64,000 nucleotides of DNA from Petrosia ficiformis (Eukaryota > Porifera > Demospongiae > Haplosclerida > Petrosiidae). Where the stretch lies: assembly GCA_947044365.1 (NCBI GenBank), contig OX345637.1, forward strand, positions 248,001-312,000, written 5' to 3'. Position 1 is the first letter of the stretch. Every line of letters starts with the position of its first letter. The notes beneath the pieces are model-generated. The model saw only the letters and a list, made by a program, of their open reading frames with translations, did no database searches and had not been told where the DNA came from. The position numbers and the translations under genes are program-made. Shown here piece by piece: positions 45,487 through 61,055 of the stretch.

Positions 45487-48400
45487 TTAACTTGTTTCAC
45501 TGACTGGAGGAGAAACAGGATCAGAGGAACGGCTTTGTTGTTGAAGAGGAACATCAGACATGTGTCCTGAGGTTGATTCGATGTGTATATCAGGAATGGA
45601 GGTGTGTGTAGGGCTAATTGTAGGAGGTGTTACAAGCCCTTGTCGACGTTCATTACTCTTCTTTTGTGGACTATTGTTTTGTAGGATCGTAGGTTGGATG
45701 TCATCCTCAGTCTCTTCCTCATCTACTTCAGTTATCACATCTCCTTTGATATTGAGCTGTGAAGAGCTTCTAAATACTTCGATAGGTTCCTCTATGAGGA
45801 AAACATCATCATCATTGTAAGGGGACACACAATCTTTGCGGATAGACGAGTCGCTGAGGTGTGTTTGTAAATGAAGCATTTCAGTTTCCGTCTTCCTTTT
45901 GTATAGGCGATTTTCATTTTTCACTCTAACTTCAGATACACTTTGAGTTTTTTTAAGAATCGGTTTAGAAGAGCCATCAGGTGACTTACTAGTAGATGAT
46001 GACTATAAGAAAAATGGCATTAGAGTAACCATTATTGTAATTATAGTGATGTTAGGTTTGAATATACACTGACATTTCAGATTACGAAGTCCAGGTTTTA
46101 ATCACAATTAACAAACATATGTAGATGTATAACTCTGGCAAACTTCAAAATAACTCCCAGAACTAATATCTTGCAAGCTATAAACAAAGATGCCACCTAT
46201 TAAACAACATCATGTAGTATATGTCTCATGCCCACCATGTGCTCAGTCTCATGCCCACAATTCCATGTGCTCAGTCTCATGCCCACAATTTCATGTGCAG
46301 AGTCTCATGCCCACAATTTTAGATGCTCACACTATACATGTATTCATGTTTGTGTAGCGCGAGTGTCTAATCACAAAACTGATGCTATATATTAGGTTTA
46401 TGCTCTTGGAATACCAGATGCATGAGCACTCCATTTTAATTTCCATCAAAATGTGTACTGTACTGTAGTGGTGAGTGATTGCTAGACTAAATTACTTACA
46501 GTGTATGTCCTAACCAGATATAGACACATACATGTGATACACATCTTAAATGTAGTACTATGTATGTTATTTATAATTACCGGGATTGTTGGCCTTGATT
46601 TTTTCCTGAGTTCCAGAAATTTCTGTACAGGAACAGCTACTAAATTGCTGGTTGAAGTCTTGTCTGTTCTCTGTTTTCTAGCTTTTGCACGCCATATTTT
46701 AGTAATATGAGATGGTGAGTAGCCTTCTTCTTGTTGACTGGAAGATGTACTGGGCTTTACATTTGGTTCAATCTCTTCACTGTTTTCAGAAGAAAAGCCT
46801 TTTTCAAGTTTTGACTTTCTCTCGCCAGCTTTAGTACGCCACAGTCTTGCAACACTAGATGGTGAGTAACTAATATCAGATGATGTACTAGGATTTAGAT
46901 TTGGATCCAGACTTTCAGATGGAAGCCCACTTCCAAGTTTCACCATAGCTTCACCAACAACAGAAGCCATACGAGGCTTCTTCATACGCTCGGTTACTCT
47001 CTTTGTTACTTCTCTTAGTGTAAGCTTTTCTTGAGTAGCTTCATCAGAATTAATAAACTCTTCAGTCTGTTCCTTCACAACTTCTTGAGTAGTTTTGATA
47101 TGTAAATCAAACTCCACTTGTCGCTCCTTCAAACTTGACCCGGTGTGAGAGGTAGATGTTGGTGTGGCTGCTTTTTGTGCCAATGCAGCGTCAATAACAT
47201 TAGCAAATCGTGTACCAGGTGTTTGGTCATTTGAAATACTACCAGGCTTATAGACCCTGTGTTCGTCTCCTTCACTAAGAAACAAACTTTTAACTCCCTT
47301 TCTTTTCTTCCTCTGTCTTAAATTTAGTCTTTCTGGCCTTCTGTATTTTACACCATTCTCGCTTTCAGTAGGAATTTGTTCTAACTCAAACTCGTCGCTT
47401 TGTTGTTCATTTTCCAATGTACGAACTGTGATTTCCTTCCATTTGTTTTTGTATTTCACTGAAGGTTGTTCCACTATAGTAACCTTACGTTTCTCATCTG
47501 GTGTGCTAGTAGATTCAATTGTATCATCTTCAGGAGGTGAAGTAGTTTGTTGTAAATCAACTAATGTTTCCTTGATCTTTTTGTCTTCATTTTCTTCACC
47601 CTCAATCTCAATACCTTCTTCTAAAAATTGTAGTGAATCGTCATCCTCATCTACAAATGTACTCTTTTTTCTAAAATAATAAAAATTAATAATCTAATAA
47701 GTGATAGTGTTTATGAAAATTGATTTGGAGGACTAAGTTTTCAATCGCTATTCAGCCATAGTACCTACCAGTAGAGTCATACTTATATATACAGGGTGGT
47801 CTCTAATGCTCTCTATGCTTTTTTCGAATAGAATATAACCCTTTTTGTAAGTCTAAATACTCTTGATAAAACAAAAAATTTTGCATTTTAGAAAAACCTA
47901 TTACAGCAAAGACCACACCCATTAAATTAAATTTGTTACCAAAATTCAGGGGACACTGTGGTTACTTAACTAATACTCAGTGTACAAACAGTTCTACAGC
48001 AAGGGTGTAGTTATAAATGCAAGCATCTTATTGGGTACTGGCTAAATCCAAATTTCACATGATCTCTTCAAGTTCTTAATTTTTATCTAGAACAGGGGCC
48101 GTGAAAATTTGTTGGTTTCTTGCCAAATCTGTTGACAAAGAAGGTCTCTTGGCGACAAAAGGGCCTGATTTTGCCACCAAATCAAAGGTTATGTGTAGTC
48201 TCACGTAGGCAGACACTTCCTTCTAAACGAGGAGGGGAGGGGCTGGCTATGCAAGACTAGGTTATGTTCATGCACTACAGATATGATGGCACAAAAGACA
48301 ATCAACTCGTAAAAGGGCTTCTACTTCCAGAAATGTTTCATAATTTTACTGCTATGGTGCCTGGTGATGTAGTTGAACACACCTCATCTAGAATAATAGC

Positions 48401-51136
48401 ATGTACATCTAAATAATTGAATAATTACCTAAATTTCGTTTTCACTGTTATGAAGAAAGATGTATGACGTAACCAGTTACTCAATGATGCTAAAATGAGG
48501 TAGAACAGAGTCATCAGCAAGAGAATCTGTGTAAAATATTTATGTGAATGAAATTGTTTAGTTTGTAAAATTAATGTTTAAATTGTAGCATAATTATTAT
48601 AAAATGACTGATATAATATTTGGGAATAATAGTAATATCAGGCAAAGCTAGCACTCAGTCAATTGACCACACTCCAATACAGCATAATAATTATTAGCTT
48701 AATCGTTGATAGAAACAGACAGTATCATCAGTTTAAACATTAGCTTGAAAAAAGACTCATCTTTCGAAGTCTTGAACTCATGTAATAAATATCATGGAGG
48801 GTGTGACTGACCAAAAACTGGTAGACAGGAATTGTAGATACGCATTAGTCTCTGCAAGATATGCAGACATTCTTAATGATGCGCACTTGCAAGAGGAAAT
48901 TTTTTGTTGGCCACACCCACTTTTCCATAAACCACATCCATTTAATTAGTGCAATAATAGATCGGGGATCATGAAAAGTGGAAAGTTCAGCTTCACCCCA
49001 AAAAACGTAAAAAAAGTAATTTACTTGAAGTTTTGGAGGGAAACTTCCCCTCTGCTTCCCCAGTAGATAGAACCCTGCCCACATGCTATAAAGGATGTTT
49101 AAACGTATTGCAACTCACTGCAACATTCTGGTAAATTTTAATGTCATTGAAATTGAAACGGTTGAGAATATAGTCTCCCGAGTTGAGATAACATTCAACC
49201 ACATTTGAATCTCTACAATCTTCCCCAAAATCTCTTAAAAGGATATTAGCTGATGCTGAGAAACCATAATAGTTCGGATTGATAAAGAATAGCCAACGAT
49301 ATCTATATGATGAAAATGTATATAACTACATGTATGTCTACACACCGTGCTATCATATGTAATATAAATGGACATTACAAATTACATTCAATTACATTAT
49401 AATTACAATTACCAATTACACCGTCCATGATTCTTTTATAAATACATTATAGTTGACGAAATTTCGAAAAGGGACCTTTTCCCACAAGCTAATTTTGCTC
49501 TTGTTAGTCAGCCATTTTGTATAGGAAACCAAAAAATTCTGTTATCTAGATTAGATCTTCCTCAATTGCAAATTTCATTGATGGAATAGTGAATGATAAA
49601 GGTTAGTGTTCAATCAAATTATTATAATGGAAAAGGTCCTTGTTTCGGATGATTTGGTCACAATTACTTACATGTAGCTATTTGTTTTATGGCCCATAGG
49701 CCATCCCAATGATTGCTTTCCATGGAGTCGAATCTTATATATATATATATAATATGTTTATGTCATGTACATATTGTATACAATACATAGTTAAGGAAGC
49801 TGCACCATCTTGGTGGTTTGGTCACATAATGGGTGTGGCACATTATAAAACACATGCTTGACCTGTAGCTAGGAAGGAAGCTGCTTGTAGCTTATGTAGA
49901 AACTGGAACTAATAGCTGTTCAACCTAAGGTTGGGCAATAAATAATTCAATATATCACACTTTGCAATATTATTGGGTTGTAATAATCGTATTGTATGAT
50001 TTGGGTCTGCCGATATTATTGCAATGGGGAAATACTGTCACTGCAATTATATATGCAGTTGAAAAACACTATAACACTTAAATGGTGAGCCATATACTCT
50101 CAAAACAAGGATCAAAAGTTTTATCTTTTTAAAAAAATGAATATATATTTTGCTATCATATACAGTATCCACGAGTGGTTCCAATATTGCAATAATCTCA
50201 AGTCACCTTTAGGCAATAATCGCAAACTTAATTTACAATATCGCCCAACCCTACTTCTACCTGGGATATATTCGTAAAATTCTACAAGAATTTTTCAAAA
50301 TTAAGAGCAGTGGATAATTAAAATAATAACTGTAATAGTCTGTTATAAGACACAACAGAGCAATCATAGGGACACTTATACATTGTAGTTACTTACACCC
50401 AAGGTGTGCTATCTCGTGGTATGAAGAACCCACTAGTGAATCCAGCTATACTAGATATGACAGGAGACAGTCGGAAAGCTAGATCAGGTACAGCACAGAG
50501 AAGAAATGTTAGAATACTAACCCATGTCTGGTTTAGTGCCATGGCCACTACTACCAATTGAAGAAAAACAGATACACTCCAAAATTCCATTCTCACAAGC
50601 TATAAAAATAAATAATAACACTGACAACATAGAAAGGACAAAGATTGCTCTCACTTCATAATGATTGCTAGATACAATAATTGTATGTTATATAGCACTT
50701 GCACTGGGAAAAGTATATGGTATTTATGAAAGCATATCACTTTGTTATTTCTGTATACTGTAGCAAGAATGTGTATGATTATAGTTCATGCTCTACTCTA
50801 TTTACAAACAGTACTAGCGAGAATTTATATTCTGGGGCAGATTAAATTTAACATATACTGTATCTAGAATTATAATAATATTGGTAAATAGATAGAAAAA
50901 CAGAATAAACGAACCAGTAAGTAGAGTACGAGTGCACAAAGTACAACAGGTATTACTGCCATGGTTATGAAACGTGTGAATCCTTGAATTACTATATCTG
51001 TAGCTCTCCCTGCACCGTCTCCTCTTTCAAAGCCATATACCTAACAAACATGTGACAGGCCCATAGATAGATAATTATATAGATAGACAAATAGACAGAC
51101 AGACAGACACACAGATAAACAAACAAGAGACAGTTC

Positions 51137-51186
<50 letters not shown>

Positions 51187-51392
51187 CATATAAATAGATA
51201 CATGTATATAAATATAAATACTCACCTCTAGAGCTTTCAAATAATAATTCTGCATGACAGGAAACATAAACAAAGCACTAGCAACAGAATATACACAGAA
51301 TCCAGACATTATAAGTAATGGTTCATCTTGTTGAAAATATACAGTACCTACAAATAGAGAAGAGCAGATTGAAGGAGAGATTCGTATATATA

Positions 51393-51445
<53 letters not shown>

Positions 51446-54400
51446 GGTAGAGGGTGAGGGAACGAGGAAGAGGGCAGTGAAATAGAGAGAATGAGATAGA
51501 AATTGAATGATGAAGTAAAGGGAATTAAGATGGTGAGGTCAGTGAGGATGAAGAAAGTTCATGGAGATTGAAGCGAATAAACGGTTTGTTGAAATATCAT
51601 AAATAATGAAAAAAAAACAAACTTTTATATGATAGAAAATAAATAACAGTAAGACAGAATTGGGAAAAGTAGACAGAGACACAGAATATAATAATAGTAT
51701 TGAGAGTACGGAAACTGAAGCATTTAAGAGAGTGCTATACCTAGTAGAAGACCATAGGCAAAGAATGTGAGAGGTAGATATGCTCTCCATATAAAATTAG
51801 ATCTTTTTCCGGCCCTGGTTTCTAAAACAGCTAGTCTATCAAACATTCGAGCCATATCTCGTTTCTGAGATTTCTTCACCACTTCACTATAGACATTGCA
51901 AATTAACGAATTAAAATTGTGTTGTAATGAAATAATGGATTGATGGATGAATGATGTATGGATGGATGGATAAATATAATTAAAATGCATAAATTGGTGG
52001 ATGAATAGATGACTGAATGAATAAAGTGGACAAAGAGATGGATAGATGGTAGCATAAATAATTAGATGGAGGGAGTTTAATACAGGCACTAACCCCTTGT
52101 CAGTAGCCATTCTGGAGTAAGGTATTTTTCCATCTTCTCTGTCTATTGTTTCTATTGACATGCACTCGAAATCCTTTACTCTAGCTCTTTTGATTGCCCA
52201 TTTAATGAGATCTGGTTCAGCAGATTCCTGTGTGAGGAATACATGACACTAATTAAAAATTCATAAAGGGCGTGGCCCCAATTAACAAACAGCCTCAACC
52301 ATGTAGATTAGGGCCTGCGATGAGGCCACACCCTCTACAAAGTTTTACGAGAAGCTGTGTGCTTGAGATCAGTCAATGAGGTATAAAGTGCTGATTGCTA
52401 TGTTACTATTGCAACCAGAGATCCCCTTGGTTTTATATTTTACTGGCTTTACAACAAAAGGAGCTGGTTTGACTCCTGCTCAGGTTTGTAACACATAGGC
52501 TTGCCCATGAACACAACGCTTTTTACATATGCTTATATGCATTTAAATAAAAGCTTACTATATATTTTGGTTCATACATAAACTCAATAAGAACAAAACA
52601 ATTGGTGCAAATCCTAGGTTTGACTAGCAGACCAGAATTAGTGTTATAAATACATGTACATGTGTACATTATTAAGATCACCTGGTAATATTCCAAAAGT
52701 ATTTCTCTTAATTTCGGTTTTCCCAACATGTCCATAATGATATCTACAAAAAGAAAAGTAGTGATGGTATGAATATCCCAATATTCTTTGTTATTTTGGT
52801 ATTTGGTACAGAAATCCTACACGTGGAATCCTTAATAAAATAAAATGGCGGTGGAGGATTTTTCTTGGCTTGTAGAGAACAGAACGGATGATAGCAACAC
52901 AGAGGCCGTTGTTATAAACATCTAAAATAGTAACTTACTGCAGTATGGTCAGCTAATATTTATTATTTGAACAGAAACAAGTCATGAAATTAAGCATGGA
53001 AATATTTGAATATTCGTTTGTTAAGAAAAAGGAATATTCGAGTACCAAAAAGCTGTAGTCATCCATCAGTGGACTATTTCTAAAGTTCCCATCACACCAA
53101 ATAACATTCACATTTATTATTTTACATATACACATGTACATGTACTAACCTGCTGGATTATGTTCTTCAATTTTAGGTATCAACAGACCTTGACCGAGAA
53201 ACTTGCTCATGAGTGCCTCTACGAAAACCCCATATGCTTTTCGAGGTACACCATGATAGGCAATCTTTCCGTCGCTTAGAAGAATAAGTTTATGAAACAT
53301 GTAAAATATTTCAAAACGAGGTTGATGAATGGTCAGTACTACAGTCCTATTAGAATCAGCTAGTCTGTTGAGATGACTCAGTAATTCAACTGATGACGTA
53401 GCATCAAGACCTGTGACATAATGTATGTGTATGAACTTAGTGTTGTTTTAGTTAGACAGTAATGACTATAAGTATAACATGCCTAGTTTCTCAAACATTA
53501 TAGTTTAATTAACTATAAGGTAATATTAGGCTTACTAAAAGGGTTTTAGTGTTAGTTAACCAACTAAAAGTGCCCATTATTGGCCAATTTTCATTTTAGT
53601 TAGTTATAGTTATTACAGTAGACTGGTAGTTTAGTTATAGTTTCATTAACTAAAAGTTAAAATGCCATATTAAAATGGGTTTTAGTTATAGCTAAAGTTA
53701 ACTAAAACTAAGTCAGACATTGTAAAAAAAAAAAACAGACAGACTGATAGACAGACATACCTGATGTAGGTTCATCCAGAAATATAACTTTGGGCATAGT
53801 AAGAAGTTGTAAAGCAATGACAAGTCTTTTCTTTTGCCCTCCACTTAGACCAGAACCTGAGAGTCCTCCAACTATAGTATCTTGTACTGTTAAAAGACCA
53901 GTCTATATTGGAAACATACAACATCAGAAAATGTACTAACTATCTATATCAGACAACAGAAACAATATACAGATATTATATATGTATCAAAATGATTCAG
54001 CTTGTTGTATTCAATTTGTAAAACACGCTATTACTACAGAAAGTATTTAAAGAAGTCAAGCTACTGGTCTTCTTGTGTCACATATATTGTATGTTTATTA
54101 CTGTATATACTGTTGTGTAGAGACAGCATGCATTCTGAATGAACAACTATAAATACTAACATACATAGAGCCTTATACGTATAGTATTAGTGATGTGCAA
54201 TACGTATCGATATATCGAAATATCGATATTTTCATTTAATATCGTGATAGAATATTAGCTTTTGGGTGTATCGAAACACTGGAATGGACAGTTTAGTAAA
54301 CATGGTTTTTCTAATTTGTGTGATTTGATACCTAAAAGTAATTATAAATAGCTAGTGTGCATAACTTTCATTGATTTCTTTTACCATTTCTTGACAAATA

Positions 54401-57400
54401 CATCCAGATAGGACATTTATTTACATTTTATAAGTGTTTCAATATTATTTCAAATATCGTGATACTGTATCGTATCGTGATATTTTTGGCAGCAATATGC
54501 AATACTATTATTTAGTGGTATCGCACATCCCTATATAGTATTATGCATAATTAATAGTATTTGTAATTGGTTCAATAATTTACATACCACTTCAATAACT
54601 TGTTCAACTCGTTCAAACTTCTCTCGCCAGGTCATTTTACGAGAAAGTTTCATGTGTGCAGCAAGTGTAATATTTTCTCTGTAATAGAGAATATACAATA
54701 TGGTATGATAATAAGTGATACTATTACTATAGCTATAATTACAGCTTCTCAAATGCTTAGATAATACTATGCTCACTGAAAGCATTTTCAGTTTTTATGG
54801 CCCATAGGGCCATCCCTATGATTGATATATATATTCTTGTGTCACTTATGCATTGTATACATATTTAAGGAAGTTGTGTCGTTCTGGGGGGTTCGGTCAA
54901 TTAATGGGTCTGGCCAGCTGGAAGAATGAAAGTTGCTTATAGCTTACATAGAACTGGAACTTATAGCTATTCTATCTGAAATACATGTATATTCCTAAAG
55001 TTTTACACGATCCTTTAAAAGGTAAGGAAAGCTAGTGCAAAACGAAAATAATAACTATTTTGGCTGTTGTGTTTCAGGCATGAGAAACTCGGCCATGATT
55101 ACTGAATGCTGGACACCACAAAGCAATCATAGGGATACCTTTTCCTACAAAATCCCTCATTGCAGCATTTCAATATAGTTAGCACACCTGTAATTTATGT
55201 ACAAATTGTTTAAAGATATTTTTTCGCATAGCTATAACAAATAAGGTTTTGATTGTAGCTGTACATGTATACATATATACAGTGTACATGTACATACAAG
55301 TAAATTCATGATTATTGAACACAGGAGTACCTGACAGTGAGTTCCTCATAATAAGGTGTGGCTAATTGTAACACATATCCAGTATATGATATGTACTCTT
55401 CTCTTATAGTGTCCAGATGAACTCCATTGACAAATATTTCACCCTAACAATAAGATAAACACAGATCAACTAACAGACATGCCGTTGCAGAAATAGATTA
55501 AATCAACAGTGAACTGACAAATTCTCATACCGTTATACTTCCAGTAGTACGTCGTCCTGTCAGCAGATTTAACAATGTTGTTTTACCACATCCTACCAAA
55601 ATGTGAATATGATTCCCAATATATCAATCATGTGATACTCACCTGATGGTCCCATGATTCCAACAAGCTCTCCAGGATTAAAATAAACTGATATTCCTTT
55701 CAATATCTGTTTTCTTTCCTTCTTACAAGGATTACACATAATCTGTTTATTCTGTTAATTATAAATACGTTATGGTGAAAACATAATTATTATATATAGC
55801 AATGTGTCTTTTCATCTGTTAATGTATTATGATTCACTGTATTTCCTCTCATTTGATCTTTATGTTGTATTATAAAGTACATTTAAATGGAATATAAAAA
55901 GGCAGATATACAATAAACCAAGTCTGTCTGTATATCCATTCATCTAACATAATTCTTACTATTTATTGAGTGTCAATTTGTAAATGTGTACTTTGAAATC
56001 AGGTGTACTCATTCATATACATGTGTGTTTGTGGTTTTACATATACCTCTGATGTTTTGTGTATCTCATTTAATTCTTCAGATCCACTGGACAACAATCT
56101 GGCATGTGAGACTCTCCTTTCCTACAAGAAAACATTATACAATAATGTACACTGCAAAAATTACATTGTTAAAATAACCAATTTATTGGTTAGTACAGTT
56201 GCGAGGAATAGCATAAATTTCAATGTAGTTGGTCATACAGGTGATTGTGGTTACATGCATGATGTTGCTATGACAGTATGTACACTAGAATAAATTATAA
56301 ATTATTGGTATGAAATATGAGTAGACAGGACCCTAAAATCATACTACTTTCAAATAATTGGTTTATAATTAGTACAAAGTAGCTATGGCATCAGGATATG
56401 CGAATCCATAACAATCTGAATAACTGATTAATTGTTAAATCATTGCAATTGTACGAACCAATAAAGTAGTTATTTTAACAATTTTGTTTTTGCAGTGTGG
56501 TCCAGCCATGACCAAGTGGCTTGAGCCTTGCTGCTACCCTATTATATGATTCTAACACTTCTCTCCCCTCTTTTATCTATGCACTAATTTACATGTACAT
56601 ACCTCCTTTTCAACCAATGATAGTTTAGGCAAGTAGTGTTTAGTCTGTGAATAGTGAAGTTGGAAACAGTAACAGTGTATATATATAGTTAGTAAGGAGT
56701 GTGGAATGAGTGAGAACGGAATAAGTGAGTGTGAAAGCTTAATTATGAGTGCATAGTGAGGATAGAACAGAACGAGATTGAGGGTGAAACAAGTGAGGAT
56801 AGAATGAAACATGTGTGAGAAGTGATAGTATAATGATTGAGAGTGGAATGAGTGAGGATGAAATGAGTGAGGATGGAATGAGTGAGGATGGGATGAGTGA
56901 GGATGGAATAAGTGATCTTGAGGATGGAATGATTATGCACAGAATACAAATAGTGATAGTGGAATGAGTGGAGTTGACATGTAAAGTGAACACTGCCTGT
57001 ATATAACTTAATTATACAATACAAAGCACACATGACAATACATTAGCATACATCTTGAGCATTCTGTCTAGTGAAGTGTTCTCTCCTATTCTCATTCTCA
57101 TTATTATGGGAGACATGGCCATCTGGTGGTCCAATACTGGATGATGAATCCTTCCGAACAGGAGAGAGATGTGTCAGAGTAACTTTACCATCAGGAATAT
57201 ATGCCTCAGGTGAAGAGCCTAATAGTGTAACATGATGCAATTAATGACATATTCAATTAGCAATATTACACAGCACAAACAAAATAGTTATTACAACTCA
57301 TTGATAATTATAGCGACAAGGAATGATGTAATTCTAATTTACATGCCATAATTATATGTATTATCACTTTTAATTATATTCACTTGGCTACTATCATTTG

Positions 57401-60400
57401 TACCAGTCAATAAAATTACTACATGTACATGTACAATCATGTATGTACCAAAATACACCCTACTACCATAATTTTAAATATATTCACTTGGCTACTATCA
57501 TTTGTACCAATCAATGAAATTACTACATGTATGTAACTATGTATGTACCAAAATACACCCTACTACCATTATAAAGAGGTTATTGTTGATGTAAAAATCG
57601 GATAACATGAATACAGGAACAATTTGTTTCAAATATTGCCATACAATCACGAATACCAATATACATCCTACTACCACATGAAAAGAGATGTATAATTGTG
57701 TTGTTCTGTTAATTGGTTATAGCAACTGAGGCAACCACTGTGTAGTTAAACGAAACAATTGATTTTTACAGTGTACTTAATAACATAAATATGAGACATT
57801 AGAAAGGATAGTAATAGTAGGATGTCAGGTAATATACAGTGCAAAACAAAATCGTTAAAATAACCATTTTATTGGTTAGTACAGTTGCAAGGAACAGCAT
57901 GAGTTTCAATTTAGTCTGTCAATTGTCATAGAGGATGTTGTGGCTACATGCATGTATGTTACTATGACATAATGTGCACCAAGTATTGGAAGGTAAATTA
58001 TGTGTTTGTGGGTTTACAAACATTTTTGATGGCCATATACAATTACATGTACTTTAGTATAAATTATACTAAATCTTTGACATGATATATGAGTAGACAG
58101 CACTCTAAAATTATAGTCATTCAACTATAATTGAATATTATTAGTACAAAGTATCAGTGGCATTAGATGTATGTATCTGAACAACCAACTAATTGTTAAA
58201 TCCTTGCAGCTGTAATAAGCAAGCAATAATTTAGTTATTTAAACTATTTTGTTTTGCAGTGTAGGTATACAGTCATAAAGTATCATCATGAATGTAGCTA
58301 AAATGAACTACTTGGAAAAGCTTTGTTATTTGAAAATGTGAATATCAAATAATAAGTATATCTATTTGTGTAATTTTAACTACAAGTACAAGCGATTATT
58401 GCTAAGTACAAATAAAACCTACTGGCATGTTTAGTGACTTAAGAACAAGTACAAATATTTTTATGACTTAAGTAATGGTACATTGTTTTGACAATAGTAA
58501 CTTAAGTTTATATTCAAAATCCAAGCATCCATCCACGAACCATTCATCCATCGAACCATCCATCCATCTAACCATCCATCAATTTATCCATTCTTTCATA
58601 CATTGTTTCATAAGTATTGTATTTACATACTTCTACGAAGACGTTTGTGTTTATGTCCGATATCATTCTCCTCCAAACCAATGTCACGTGGTCCTGATTT
58701 AGGCATTGAAACATCTAATAGATAATCAAATAATTACATACATGTACTATGCACAGACTATACATGTACATTATACATGTATGTATGTACTAAATACATG
58801 ACATACTTGGAAGGGACATTTTACTGGCTTTTCTCATGACACTAGATGCCCAGTCTTTTCTTTTAGAATTCCGGATACTTCTCGATCTTTCAAGATCTAA
58901 AACACATCATCATATATGTACATCATAGTTGAATAACATTTAGGTTAATCGGTCATGTACTATGATTATGATAAATAGTCTAATCAGGATAGCTCTCATA
59001 TCAACATCTACATGTCTATGTGTGCATATATCATTATTATATGTTGTGATTGTGTATCCATCCATCTGTATATGTTTACAGAGTATTGCTATGAATTAGT
59101 TGAAATTATGACAAACAGACAGACATAATGACATAATAAATAATGTACACAAGGTGAGTACACTGTAGTGTTGTAATGACTCACTAAAATCATCATCATT
59201 CTCATCCTCTGGTTGGTTGTGTATTGTATCATCCAATGCAAATGATACTGATGTTGTGTCCCTCTTCTCATCTTTAACTTTATTCTGTTTAAACTGAACA
59301 GAGTATGCCAGGTCTATACAAGCAACTGATACAGCTTCTTCTAAACCACACATTGGAAACTGTATAGAGGCATAAAGCAGTGTTTAGGATATTGTGATCA
59401 CAGCATGCTTTGTTTTCTATAATCTCCCTGTCTACCTCTCACTCTCCCCTCCCTCCCACAGTTTCCCTTCCCTCTCCCTCGCTCTCCCTTCCTTTCTCTT
59501 CCCTCTCCCTCACTCTCCCCTCCCTCCCTCTTCTCTCCCTCTCCCTTTCCCTCTCCTTTTCCCTCTTCTTCCCTTCCCTCTCCCTCTGTCTCACATCTGG
59601 GACAACATCCACTTGTTCTTCCTCCTCTGCTATCCTTTGTTCTTCCTCCTCAGCTAACCTTTGCAGGTATAGATTTTGTCGAATTGTCAAAATGGCCTCC
59701 CATACATAGAATATTACCTGTACAAAAGTCAATTACATGTATACATCTATCTACATTGCATCAACAAACCTACAAACAATATTACATACATGCATATTTG
59801 ATTGTAATATATATGTACATGTACCAGTGGAAAGCAATTGCATAATTATACTAACATTTGTGCTTGTATGTATGCGGTATGTAGGATGTATGCGCATGTG
59901 TGTGTGTGCATTTGTGTGTGTGTGTGTGTGTTTGTGTGTGTGTTTGTGTGTGTGTGTGTGTGGGTATACATGTACATGTGTGTACGTGTATATTTAAGTG
60001 TCACTTACATACCTTAGTCACTATTGATACTACTGTTACTACTACTACCAGTACAATGATGATTATCACACTCCAGTCTGGATATCTCTCAGCATCATTC
60101 CTTTCAAAATCAATTCTATCTGGACACATCTGATTACAATGGACAGAGTAACATGTGTCTCTGAATGATAGTGAGTCTGCAGTATAACGACATCTATACC
60201 ACATATTAATAGCATCTCGGATAGTGAATGCCTGAATGGAAAAAGGAGACAAGATTAAGAAGAAAAATATGAAAAACAAATGAATGGAAAAAAACCCAGA
60301 AATAGTGACTAATTCTGTAATTCTGTAATAGTTGTATTTATGTATAGTATGTATGTATGTATGTATGTACATTGTATGTATGTATGTATGTATGTATGTA

Positions 60401-60973
60401 TGTATGTATGTATGTATGTATGTATGTATGTATGTATGTATGTATGTATGTATGTATGTATGTATGTATGTATGTATGTACATTGTATGTATGTATGTAT
60501 GTATGTATGTATGTATGCATGTATGTATGTATGTACATTGTATGTATGTATGCATGTATGTATGTATGTATGTATGTATGTATGTATGTATGTATGTATG
60601 TACGTATGTATGTATGCATGTATGTATGTATTTACAAATGAATCTATTTATGTATGTAACTATAATTTACTTAAAACGTATGTATGTATTTTGAATATTT
60701 TCTGTTATTTATGCTAGTCTTAGATCGTACTAATTAATTCAGTCATTCTAGTTCATTCATTTACTCACATCAGAGGGATCACATGACGTCACATTCACAT
60801 TATCTTCTTGTGTTTCAATTCCTGAGAAATAGTAGGAGCTCCACACATTACTTCTTATGGTATGTCTGGATTATAAAATATACATTCATATCTAATGTAA
60901 CAGTATTTTACTAGATCAGCAAAAGTGTATTACAAGAATTTGATGATGTAAACATAGATGTATACATGCATAC

Positions 60974-61055
<82 letters not shown>

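Noticed and set aside
51992..52161. Open reading through the intron between the 52094 and 51886 exons of the ABCG gene
   Set aside because: The run is low-complexity ([16 protein letters not shown] type) from a TGGATGGA-like repeat, and the flanking exons join in phase across a clear GT-AG intron.
59394..59709. Pro/Ser/Leu-rich ORFs on the plus strand
   Set aside because: They are produced by the polypyrimidine tract opposite the intronic polypurine run of the minus-strand gene.
60332..60717. Long ORFs on both strands over the (ATGT)n array
   Set aside because: Four-bp repeats without stops are open in several frames; the stretch is intronic in the hydrolase-ABCG gene.
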